Shown piece by piece: positions 8,317 through 14,711 of a DNA stretch of 27,060 bases (the stretch's first letter is position 1; each line of letters starts with the position of its first letter). Origin of the DNA: an uncultured Collinsella sp. (GTDB lineage Bacteria > Actinomycetota > Coriobacteriia > Coriobacteriales > Coriobacteriaceae); NCBI GenBank assembly GCA_900549135.1, contig URNI01000014.1:1-27060 (forward strand), in the 5' to 3' direction. The translations under genes and the position numbers were made by a program. Under the pieces are notes generated by a model. It had not been told where the DNA came from. It searched no databases and saw only the letters and a list, made by a program, of their open reading frames with translations.

Positions 8317-8799
8317 TTACGAGAAGAGCTTGCTCGTGTCCTCAACAGGCGTGCTCGGAACGCGCCTGATCTCCAACTCCACCCCCAATTCCTGCAGCTC
8401 TTTAAACGCAGCGACATCCTCGTCGTTAACTGCGACGGAGGTGGCGACTTGGCGCTTTCCTTCCGACATGTGCATGTTGCCGATGTTTACCTTCTTTATA
8501 GGCACACCGCCCTTGACGAGCGTAAGCACGTCTTCCGGTGTTTCGGCCACGATGAAGATCTTCTGGCGCGGGCTCGCCTTGCCAATGACGTCGATGGTCT
8601 TCTGCAGAGAGAAGAAACGCGTAGCGACGCCGGCGGGAGCGGCCATCTTCATGAGGTTCTGGCGCATGGTGTTGGACGCCACGTCGTCGTTGGCGACGAG
8701 GATGAGGTTGGAGCCCAGGGTGGAGTTCCACTGGGTGGCAACCTGACCATGAACCAGTCGGTTATCGATGCGGGTAAGAAGAATGTTGGGTTCTGCCAT
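8317..8799 (-). CDS. PTS mannose-family IIB component
   Basis: The 160-residue cytoplasmic protein contains the IIB active site LTRIDNRLVHGQV, with His17 as the expected phosphorylated residue. It takes phosphate from IIA and passes it to the sugar during transport through IIC/IID. Length and the ending match AgaV/ManX-IIB domains. It lies 90 bases upstream of IIC and 36 bases downstream of the yajC-like gene, in one operon. The substrate specificity of this family partly lies in IIB, and the context points to N-acetylgalactosamine. Confidence 0.9.
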   Translation of the reverse strand: MAEPNILLTRIDNRLVHGQVATQWNSTLGSNLILVANDDVASNTMRQNLMKMAAPAGVATRFFSLQKTIDVIGKASPRQKIFIVAETPEDVLTLVKGGVPIKKVNIGNMHMSEGKRQVATSVAVNDEDVAAFKELQELGVELEIRRVPSTPVEDTSKLFS

Positions 8800-8835
8800 G
8801 TTGATCAGCTTCCTTTCGTAATTTGCTGACGACAG

Positions 8836-9117
8836 TTACTTGATCTCCTGAATCGCGTAACGCGAAACATCTACGACGGCTCCGGATCGGACTTTGATCT
8901 GGACCTTCTCGCCTTCGATGCCTTTGACGGTTCCGTAGATACCGCCGGCGAAAAGAACCTCTTGACCCGGCTTGAGCTCGGTGTGCAGCTCCTTGAAGTA
9001 CTTCTGCTTCTTCTTCATGTTGATTTGCGACCAGATGGTGTAAATCAAGCCCATGATGACAAGCAGGCCTAAAAGGGCGACCGAGGAGCTCAGGACGTTG
9101 GCTCCGAAATCGGCCAT
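8836..9117 (-). CDS. YajC-like small membrane protein inside the PTS operon
   Basis: The 93-residue protein has one N-terminal transmembrane segment (about residues 8-32), a basic KKKQKYFKEL stretch and a compact beta-rich tail (LKPGQEVLFAGGIYGTVKGI). This matches the YajC subunit family of the Sec accessory complex. Its ATG overlaps the IIA stop codon by one base (TAATG), so it is translationally coupled to a PTS gene, not placed next to secD/secF. From memory, YajC-family genes also occur in streptococcal PTS loci for host glycosaminoglycan sugars, which suggests a recurrent but unexplained partnership. It might aid insertion or assembly of IIC/IID. Whether this is the cell's housekeeping YajC cannot be told here. 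Confidence 0.8.
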   Translation of the reverse strand: MADFGANVLSSSVALLGLLVIMGLIYTIWSQINMKKKQKYFKELHTELKPGQEVLFAGGIYGTVKGIEGEKVQIKVRSGAVVDVSRYAIQEIK

Positions 9118-9560
9118 TAGATGCCGTCCTCGTCGCCGAAGATATCCTCTTCCTCGGAGCCGGCAACGGATGCGACCGTCTGGGCGGTGACGCCCGTCTG
9201 GCCAACGGTCACGGCCTGCTCGCCAAGCTCGGCGAGCGTGGCATTGCCGCGGAGGAACAGAAGCTCAATAACCATGGGAAGGTTGGTGCCAGTCAGAACC
9301 TCGACGTTGTCGACATCCTGGGCAATCATCATCGACTGGTTGAACGGGGTGCCGCCAAGCAGGTCGGTAAAGACGAGCACGCCATCGCACTCCTCGCGCA
9401 TGGCGGTAATAGCGGCGCGGAGATCCTCACCGTAGGAAGCAGCCTGGTCGCCCTCAAAAGGAACGACGGTAAAAGCGGGCTGGTCGCCGGCAACCATAGC
9501 GATAGCGCTAGCTAGGCCGGGTGCGAACTGTCCATGACCGGTAAGAATAAAGCCAACCAT
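9117..9560 (-). CDS. PTS mannose-family IIA component
   Basis: The 147-residue protein begins MVGFILTGHGQFAPG, where His9 is the phosphorylation site that receives phosphate from HPr. VFTDLLGGTPFNQS near residues 63-76 is also typical of EIIA-Man. The last 25 residues are acidic and extend beyond the catalytic fold. It is the first gene of the operon, and its ATG at 9560 follows GGAAGGGA. The AgaR-type operator and a candidate extended -10 promoter lie 115-150 bases upstream, leaving a leader of roughly 140 bases. An 8-bp inverted repeat in that leader (9571-9578 with 9606-9613) overlaps the ribosome-binding site. Confidence 0.9.
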   Translation of the reverse strand: MVGFILTGHGQFAPGLASAIAMVAGDQPAFTVVPFEGDQAASYGEDLRAAITAMREECDGVLVFTDLLGGTPFNQSMMIAQDVDNVEVLTGTNLPMVIELLFLRGNATLAELGEQAVTVGQTGVTAQTVASVAGSEEEDIFGDEDGI

Positions 9561-9676
9561 TCAAATTTCCCTTCCGAAGGTGTGTACAATCTGAGTCCGA
9601 TGATTTTCGGAAGCCAGCGGGCGCTCGCCCTTAAAGCTTCTTAGAAAGCGTTCTTTGAAGACCAGTGGTTTCTAAA

Positions 9677-9690
9677 CTGGTAGTAACCAC
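9677..9690. promoter_or_regulatory. Predicted AgaR operator upstream of the PTS operon
   Basis: CTGGTAGTAACCAC matches the agaS operator at 13 of 14 bases. It is preceded by another half site: ACCAGT at 9661-9666 forms an inverted pair with ACTGGT at 9676-9681. The site lies downstream of the candidate -10 box of the PTS promoter, a classic position for a repressor roadblock. Confidence 0.72.
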
Positions 9691-9706
9691 GTGACGTGTT
9701 GTTGTC

Positions 9707-9712
9707 ACTATA
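9707..9712 (-). promoter_or_regulatory. Candidate extended -10 promoter of the PTS operon
   Basis: The minus strand reads TGATATAGT: a TATAGT hexamer preceded by the TGn extension. No good -35 box is present at normal spacing, as expected for an extended -10 or activator-dependent promoter. Confidence 0.4.
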
Positions 9713-9983
9713 TCACCCCAGAAGAGGTCGCTTTCGTTGATTCATACGGTAAAACGTTTTTGCACCGCTCACGGTGATATTTCGACCGTTTACCGGTCGT
9801 TAACACTTCTACCTGCGGTTTTGAAACCGTTTCGAAATGCTTTGGCAAAAGATCGGAACTTTTCCTGTCCCTAAACAACGCAGGGCGGCTAAATATAGCG
9901 TGTAGAAAAATTGCAGGTCATTGTGAAGATATGTGAATTGGTCTTTTTGACTTAATACCAGTTAGAACCAGTTTTGAGATTAT

Positions 9984-10013
9984 CGGTGAACGGTAGTTTT
10001 CGACCGTTCACCG
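9984..10013. repeat. Perfect 11-bp inverted repeat CGGTGAACGGT / ACCGTTCACCG
   Basis: Two perfect 11-base arms flank the eight-base spacer AGTTTTCG. The right arm recurs in the same orientation at 9785-9797 with one base changed (ACCGTTTACCGGT against ACCGTTCACCGGT), and a looser inverted copy lies at 9746-9757. There is no T-run, so a terminator is unlikely. A regulator binding site is more likely. Confidence 0.65.
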
Positions 10014-10223
10014 GTTACTTGCAATCGTTTGCAGTTGTTTTCCCATATGAATCGGGGAAACCCGATGAAGCACTTGTGCGATCACGGGAAGTTTTGACAT
10101 TTGTCCTCATCCCCCGCGCGCCAAACTCCGGCACTCAAAATGAGCTAATAGCTCACGCTAATCGTTTTCAATCATTATTTACTCTATATTCGTAATTATT
10201 TATCGTTTATCGTTAATTCTGAT

Positions 10224-10239
10224 ATGATACAAGTATCAT
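10224..10239. promoter_or_regulatory. Operator palindrome at the DUF2975/yozG promoter
   Basis: ATGATAC-AA-GTATCAT is a perfect 7-2-7 palindrome. It overlaps TATGAT (10223-10228), the best -10 candidate, 35 bases before the DUF2975 start; the -35 at 10200-10205 (TTATCG) is weak. Short spaced palindromes over the promoter are typical of Cro/C1-type autorepressors, and such a regulator is the second gene here. Confidence 0.6.
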
Positions 10240-10262
10240 CCAAGACATTGGTTGGAGGAGCT

Positions 10263-10901
10263 ATGATCCGCTGGAACGTATCCAAATCGAATGAAGCCAT
10301 CGACCGTGAACAGGCAATAGCCGATCTGAGGAAGCTCACTCGCATCTGCAAATGGGCCACAATCTGCATTACCACCGCACTCGCTCTGGGACTCCTCGCA
10401 GTCATTGCGATTGACCTTCTACTCATATTGCCTGGATTCTCCCAAGGGTCGTGTCTCCAATCCGTAGAACTTCAAGCCGGCGAAGGACCGTGCCTTGCTA
10501 TCGTCGGTACCAATGCACAGGCCCCACTTATGCTCGTCGCACACGATGGTCACACTGCCATAGGAAGCCTCTTGATGACATGTCTCGCGCTTACCATCGC
10601 GCTAAGCGTGCGCAGGCTTTTCTTCAACATTGAAAAGAAAGGCAGGCCCTTTGACCTTGAATGTAACCAGACGCTTCGTCGAGTAGGACATTTATTCCTT
10701 ATCGGCGGCGTTTCCGTGAGACTTCTTGGTGCCGTAATCACGGGAATGATACTCTCAGGATTTGGCGGCAGCTTTACGGATGCGTTCGTCGGCCAGTTAT
10801 TCGAGCCCTCCATGCTCTTTGCAGGCCTGATTATTTGCCTGATTGCCAGCATCTTCCGCTACGGGTATATCCTGCAAAAACAAGATGACGAGTTGCTCTA
10901 G
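10263..10901 (+). CDS. DUF2975-family membrane protein
   Basis: The 212-residue protein has about four transmembrane segments: roughly residues 31-57, 95-117, 142-165 and 175-195. A short extracytoplasmic loop holds two cysteines (SQGSCLQSV and GEGPCLAIV). The cytoplasmic stretch FNIEKKGRPFDLECNQTLRR between segments 2 and 3 resembles the conserved GxPF segment of DUF2975 proteins (YoaS-like). The ATG at 10263 is chosen because GGAGG precedes it; an ATG 39 bases upstream lies inside the promoter palindrome. DUF2975 genes are commonly paired with a small YozG-type regulator, exactly as here with a nine-base gap. The function is unknown; a membrane sensor or partner of the regulator is plausible. 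Confidence 0.75.
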   Translation: MIRWNVSKSNEAIDREQAIADLRKLTRICKWATICITTALALGLLAVIAIDLLLILPGFSQGSCLQSVELQAGEGPCLAIVGTNAQAPLMLVAHDGHTAIGSLLMTCLALTIALSVRRLFFNIEKKGRPFDLECNQTLRRVGHLFLIGGVSVRLLGAVITGMILSGFGGSFTDAFVGQLFEPSMLFAGLIICLIASIFRYGYILQKQDDELL

Positions 10902-10910
10902 GGGGAATCC

Positions 10911-11150
10911 ATGATTATTCTGCGGCTTGACCGCATGCTTGCCGAACGCAAGATCTCATCCAAAGAGCTTGCGGAACGCGTGGGCATCTCCCAGGTCAAT
11001 ATGTCGCGCATCAAGACGGGCAAGGTTTCTGCCGTGCGCTTTTCAACTCTTGACGCGATATGCCGGGCACTCGACTGCCAACCGGGCGATGTGCTGGAAT
11101 ATATGCCTGACGATGAAGCCGATAATCTTTTTGGACTTAAAGATTCATAG
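10911..11150 (+). CDS. Small Cro/C1-type helix-turn-helix regulator (YozG-like)
   Basis: The 79-residue protein is almost entirely one XRE-type helix-turn-helix domain: LDRMLAERKISSKELAERVG, then SQVNMSRIKTGKVSAVRFST as the recognition region, then ICRALDCQPGDVLEYMPD. This form, with the CQPGD(V/I)L(E/Y) ending, is typical of the YozG/DUF2975-linked subgroup. The GGGGGAA ribosome-binding site directly follows the DUF2975 stop. It likely autoregulates the pair through the ATGATAC-AA-GTATCAT palindrome. A terminator-like hairpin follows 30 bases later. Confidence 0.85.
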   Translation: MIILRLDRMLAERKISSKELAERVGISQVNMSRIKTGKVSAVRFSTLDAICRALDCQPGDVLEYMPDDEADNLFGLKDS

Positions 11151-11180
11151 GCATAATTTAGCCACCAGAGCCTAAACGCA

Positions 11181-11219
11181 AATAGCCCGCTAGAACAACA
11201 TCCGTTCTAGCGGGCTATT
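11181..11219. terminator. Probable bidirectional terminator hairpin
   Basis: A perfect 16-bp stem with a seven-base loop lies between convergent genes ending at 11150 (plus) and 11260 (minus). T-runs are weak on both sides, so termination strength is uncertain, but stem length and position suit a shared terminator. Confidence 0.7.
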
Positions 11220-11259
11220 CAGATATTTCGGCTACGCGCTCGGTGGCTCAGACAAATCT

Positions 11260-12345
11260 TTACGCAAACAGGCCGTAGATGCTGATATTGGCCTTGGCGT
11301 AGAGGCCGTTAGCATACTCGGTCCACTTGGAGCTGGCGCTCGAAGCCTGCGAAGAGTACTGCTGGTAAGCAGTGTAGTAGGCGGTCATGGCCTGCTTATA
11401 GGTAGCGCTATCGGCCGTAAAGGCATCGTCAGCGAAGGCCTTGGCATAAGTGCTATCGGCGTCCTTCCAAGTGCCCTTCTCGCTATCCCACTCGTCACCG
11501 GCAAGGTTGATGATGTAGTCGGCGTAGTCCTTGCTCGCGGTCTCCTCGTTGCCGTCAGCAGGCTCGGTCGGAGCGGTCGGCATGCTTGCGGAGCTATCGC
11601 CCACCTTCTTCTTGTAGAGCTTCTGCAGCGTCGCGGACTGGCGGACGATCTGCTTGGCCTGGTCCTTGGACACGCCGTACTGCGTGGCCATGGTCTTGTA
11701 GTCGGAGGTGCCGATGGAATCCTCGGCGTACTGCTTCATTTCCTTGGAAGAGACGGTAATGCCCTCGTCCTCGGCAGCGTCCAGCAGAATCTGGTTGCGC
11801 ACGTAGGACAGGATAACGTCGGCAGACGGAGCGGTGTAGTTGCCGTCGTCGTCCTTGACGGTGTCGAGACTGTACTGGCTCTCGATGGCCTCACGCGCGG
11901 TGATGTCGCTCTTCTTGCCGTTGTAGCTATAGCTTGCCACGGTCGAATCGAGCTGATCCTCGGTCAGGGTCGACGAGCCGACACCCTTGCCGCCAAAGCC
12001 GCCATTGCCAATAAAGAAGCCAACCACGGCAGCGATCACGACGGCAACCACAAAGGCGGCAATCATCGTCTTCTTATGCTTGGATGCATGGTCGTCTTCG
12101 TCGGAGTCGTCGTCCTCGTCCTGTTCCTCGGGCATGAGGTTCTCGTCAGCGGCATCCGCGGCAATCTGAGCCTCCAGGCGGGCGTCCTCCTCCTCGGCCG
12201 TCGTACCGGCAGCAATGTGCTCAGCAGACGTACCGGCGACCAGATCGATCTTCTCGTCCTCGTCACCGTCGGGGCCTTCGCCGCGCTCGATGATCTGGAT
12301 GCCGTCGATCTCGTCCTTCTCGTCCTTCTTTTGAATCAGACCCAT
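11260..12345 (-). CDS. Membrane-anchored SurA_N-like protein
   Basis: The 361-residue protein has three parts. Residues 1-90 are a strongly acidic, presumably cytoplasmic region rich in Asp/Glu. One transmembrane segment (about 92-112, MIAAFVVAVVIAAVVGFFIG) follows a KHKK basic stop. An extracytoplasmic helical domain (about 120-361) begins DQLDSTVASYSYNGKKSDIT. Helices such as ILSYVRNQILLDAAEDEGITVSSKEMKQY resemble the N-terminal chaperone part of SurA/PrsA proteins, but no parvulin isomerase domain is visible. The C terminus is Tyr/Ser/Ala-rich. A chaperone-like role for exported proteins is an inference. The gene stands alone, separated from the upstream icd operon by a terminator. Confidence 0.65.
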   Translation of the reverse strand: MGLIQKKDEKDEIDGIQIIERGEGPDGDEDEKIDLVAGTSAEHIAAGTTAEEEDARLEAQIAADAADENLMPEEQDEDDDSDEDDHASKHKKTMIAAFVVAVVIAAVVGFFIGNGGFGGKGVGSSTLTEDQLDSTVASYSYNGKKSDITAREAIESQYSLDTVKDDDGNYTAPSADVILSYVRNQILLDAAEDEGITVSSKEMKQYAEDSIGTSDYKTMATQYGVSKDQAKQIVRQSATLQKLYKKKVGDSSASMPTAPTEPADGNEETASKDYADYIINLAGDEWDSEKGTWKDADSTYAKAFADDAFTADSATYKQAMTAYYTAYQQYSSQASSASSKWTEYANGLYAKANISIYGLFA

Positions 12346-12383
12346 ATCAGTTACTCCTTGTTAGGAAACATAGTCCTCAATAG

Positions 12384-12412
12384 AATACGCCCGACAGAGC
12401 GTCGGGCGTATT
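12384..12412 (-). terminator. Rho-independent terminator after icd
   Basis: A perfect 12-bp stem (AATACGCCCGAC and its complement) with a five-base loop lies 60 bases past the icd stop. The following minus-strand bases (CTATTGAGG) are only mildly T-rich. Confidence 0.7.
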
Positions 12413-12471
12413 GATTCTCAGGTTATACGCAAACACTTAAGTACTATTTAGGCGTTTGCAGTGTGCATGCC

Positions 12472-13557
12472 TTAGGCCAGGTGCGCGATAACGGCATCGG
12501 CAAAGGCCTGCGTGCCCACAGCGCCCTCAACGGAGCCGGTCTGGGCACGACGCACGTCACCGGTAACCTGCTCGCCCTCGTCGAGCGTGGCAGATACGGC
12601 GACGCGAATGCGATTGGCAGCGTCGTTCTCGCCCAGGTGATCGAGCATCATAGCCGCAGACAGAATCTCGGCCGTGGGGTTAGCGATATCCTGGCCAGCG
12701 ATATCGGGCGCGGAGCCGTGCGTCGCCTCGAAGATGGCGCAGTCGGCACCGATGTTGGAGCCGGGGGCCATACCCAGGCCACCTACCAGGCCGGCGCACA
12801 GGTCGCTGACGATATCGCCGTACAGGTTGGGCAGCACCAGGACATCGAAGTCGTTGGGGTTCTGGACCAGGCCCATGCAGGTGGCGTCGACAATCTTGTC
12901 GTTGAACTCGATATCGGGATAGTTGGCGGCCACCTCGCGTGCCACGCGCAGGAACAGGCCGTCGGTCGCCTTCATGATGTTGGCCTTATGCACGGCCGTC
13001 ACCTTTTTGCGGCCGCAGCGGCGGGCATACTCAAAGGCATACTCCACAATGCGGCGGCTCTTGGCGATGGAGATCGGCTTAATTGAAATGGCGGAATCTG
13101 CGGCGAAGGTCTTCTGACCCGAACGCTCGACAAGCTGCGAGAGCTCCTCGACCTCGGCAGCGCCCTCATCGAACTCGATCCCGGCGTAGAGGTCCTCGGT
13201 GTTCTCACGCACGATGACCAGGTCGACGTCGCGGAAGCGCGAGCCGTCGCCCGGCTGCGACAGGCAGGGTCGCACGCAGGCGTACAGGTCGAAATGCTTG
13301 CGCAGGGCCACGTTGACGCTGCGGAAACCCGTGCCGACCGGCGTGGTGATGGGGCCCTTGATGGCAACCTTGGTCTCGGCGACCGCATCGAGCACGTGCT
13401 GGGGCAGCGGCGTGCCAAACTCGTCCATGACGCCGGCACCGGCCTCCTGGACGTTCCAGTTGATCTGGACACCGGCGGCCTCGACCACGCGGCGCATGGC
13501 CTGCGTAATCTCGGGACCGATACCGTCACCGGGAATCAGGACTACATCGTGCGCCAT
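12472..13557 (-). CDS. icd: Isocitrate dehydrogenase, probably NAD-dependent
   Basis: The 361-residue beta-decarboxylating dehydrogenase starts with LIPGDGIGPE. The substrate loop SVNVALR (Ser80, Asn82, Arg86) is the isocitrate signature and differs from isopropylmalate dehydrogenase. ENTEDLYAG, HKANIMK (catalytic Lys191) and NLYGDIVSDL (metal-binding Asp248 and Asp252) are all intact. The cofactor region ATHGSAPDIAGQDIANPTA has Asp285-Ile286 where NADP enzymes have Lys-Tyr, so NAD is the expected cofactor. It would make 2-oxoglutarate and NADH in the cytoplasm, probably for glutamate synthesis. A homoisocitrate or tartrate substrate cannot be fully excluded. It is the last gene of the operon, six bases after the HEAT-repeat gene. 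Confidence 0.87.
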   Translation of the reverse strand: MAHDVVLIPGDGIGPEITQAMRRVVEAAGVQINWNVQEAGAGVMDEFGTPLPQHVLDAVAETKVAIKGPITTPVGTGFRSVNVALRKHFDLYACVRPCLSQPGDGSRFRDVDLVIVRENTEDLYAGIEFDEGAAEVEELSQLVERSGQKTFAADSAISIKPISIAKSRRIVEYAFEYARRCGRKKVTAVHKANIMKATDGLFLRVAREVAANYPDIEFNDKIVDATCMGLVQNPNDFDVLVLPNLYGDIVSDLCAGLVGGLGMAPGSNIGADCAIFEATHGSAPDIAGQDIANPTAEILSAAMMLDHLGENDAANRIRVAVSATLDEGEQVTGDVRRAQTGSVEGAVGTQAFADAVIAHLA

Positions 13558-13563
13558 AATCTG

Positions 13564-14262
13564 TTACTCCTCGTCTTCGGCGTCGTCAGATTTTTTAACG
13601 CTAGCACGCTTCTTCTTTTTGGAGAGATCCAGGCCAAAACGTTTAACAAGCATTTCGCAAATCTCGCTCGAACGGGCCTTGAGATAGCTGCCCTTGCCGT
13701 TCTCGGCATCGAACTTAAGGCGCAGCGCGAGCTTCTCGGCGACCTCGGCGTCAATCTCGCCCTGACCAAACTCGTACAGGCAACCGAGCATGTCGCGATA
13801 CTCGAGGTCGCCGTGGTAGCACTGGATGGCCTCGTCCAGGATGGACCAAGCCTCGCGCGAACGCTCGACGCTCGTGGCACCCCACACGCACAGCAGGCGG
13901 AAGGCGGCATAGCGCAGCGTGGAGGAGATCTCGTCGAACAGTGCAGTCTCGGCGCCCTCAAAGGCATCGCCCAGCTGCTCGGGGCAGGTGGTAGCGAGCG
14001 CCGTCAGGGCATCGAGGGCCTCCCAGCGGGTCTGCGCCTCGGGGCGGTCGAGCGCCTCGATCAGCGCGGGCACGCAGGGCACGACGCGCTGCGGATCGCG
14101 CTCGGCAAGCAAGTGCAGCACGCGGGCGGCAAACTGGCGGATACGGCGCGTGGGGCAGCCGAGCTCCTTGACCAGGCGGTCGACGGCGTTCTCGTTCTCC
14201 TCTGCCAGCTGAAGCTGTGCCAGCTCCTCGTCGGTGAGCTGTTCGTCTTTGTTTTCTGCCAT
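13564..14262 (-). CDS. HEAT-repeat-like protein of unknown function
   Basis: The 232-residue protein is nearly all helical. Paired helices such as PTRRIRQFAARVLHLLAERD, PALIEALDRPEAQTRWEALD and STLRYAAFRLLCVWGA look like degenerate HEAT repeats. The first 25 residues are acidic, and the C-terminal 25 residues run from a basic KKKKRASVKK patch to an acidic end. HEAT scaffolds usually bind proteins or nucleic acids; the partner is unknown. It is preceded by the small membrane protein gene (15-base gap) and followed six bases later by icd, so it is co-transcribed with both. It has no signal peptide or membrane segment. Confidence 0.7.
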   Translation of the reverse strand: MAENKDEQLTDEELAQLQLAEENENAVDRLVKELGCPTRRIRQFAARVLHLLAERDPQRVVPCVPALIEALDRPEAQTRWEALDALTALATTCPEQLGDAFEGAETALFDEISSTLRYAAFRLLCVWGATSVERSREAWSILDEAIQCYHGDLEYRDMLGCLYEFGQGEIDAEVAEKLALRLKFDAENGKGSYLKARSSEICEMLVKRFGLDLSKKKKRASVKKSDDAEDEE

Positions 14263-14277
14263 AGTTACCTCTTCTTA

Positions 14278-14706
14278 CTATTTCTTAGCGTGCTTGCCAG
14301 CACCCTTGCTGTCATCGGTGACCGAGATGAGCTGTCGGTCGGCAGCGCCATTGCGACGCGCACGGCGGCGTTCCTCGGCATCGCCCGCGTCGGCGGCGGC
14401 GCGGTGTGCTTTGTTGACGTTAAAGACCTCGTCGTGCTTGCGCCACGGACCGACGGACTCGCCAAAGCTCATCTTAAGGCCGGCGATAAAGCCGCCGAGC
14501 CAGCCGATCGGCGCAAACTGCACCAGCGGGAACAACGAGAACACCCAGGTCAGCAGGACGACTGCCACCGCGCCTGCAAAATTGGCAATCCAGTAATCGC
14601 GCTTGGTAATCACGCGCTTTTCGCAGGCCCACTGGCCGCACAAAAAGCCGATGTAAATCGCAAAGAGAAAGAGCACCAGCGCAAGCACCACGAACGTCCA
14701 GCTCAT
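14278..14706 (-). CDS. Small two-helix membrane protein of unknown function
   Basis: The 142-residue protein has two transmembrane segments, roughly residues 3-24 and 39-60. A possible third hydrophobic stretch (PIGWLGGFIAGLKMSF) and a charged cytoplasmic tail rich in Arg and Ala follow. The ATG at 14706 is chosen because it lies five bases after the preceding stop codon and GGGGAG is nine bases upstream; a longer frame would run into the dehydrogenase gene. I do not recognise a family. Tight packing between the dehydrogenase and the HEAT-repeat gene indicates one transcript. Confidence 0.65.
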   Translation of the reverse strand: MSWTFVVLALVLFLFAIYIGFLCGQWACEKRVITKRDYWIANFAGAVAVVLLTWVFSLFPLVQFAPIGWLGGFIAGLKMSFGESVGPWRKHDEVFNVNKAHRAAADAGDAEERRRARRNGAADRQLISVTDDSKGAGKHAKK

Positions 14707-14711
14707 GGGCG

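Larger units (their letters stand above)
9561..10262. other. Long intergenic region between the PTS operon and the DUF2975 gene
   Basis: No convincing gene is seen in these 702 bases; the open frames lack ribosome-binding sites and recognisable protein character. The region is richer in A and T than its neighbours. It contains the PTS leader and promoter, the AgaR-type operator, a series of palindromes (9751-9760, 9763-9776, 9783-9799, 9816-9829, 9984-10013, 10051-10066, 10141-10155) and the promoter/operator of the downstream plus-strand pair. It reads as a dense control region. Confidence 0.7.

Noticed and set aside
9816..9834. Possible catabolite-responsive (cre-like) site TTGAAACCGTTTCGA near 9821
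   Set aside because: It misses the cre consensus at one core base and its location over 100 bases upstream of the PTS promoter is not typical; CcpA control in this class is uncertain.
10094..10099. Perfect -35 hexamer TTGACA upstream of the DUF2975 gene
   Set aside because: No -10-like sequence follows at 16-19 bp, so it is probably a chance match.
9974..10195. 73-codon plus-strand open frame in the 9.6-10.2 kb gap
   Set aside because: It starts at TTG without a ribosome-binding site, spans palindromes and has no recognisable protein features.
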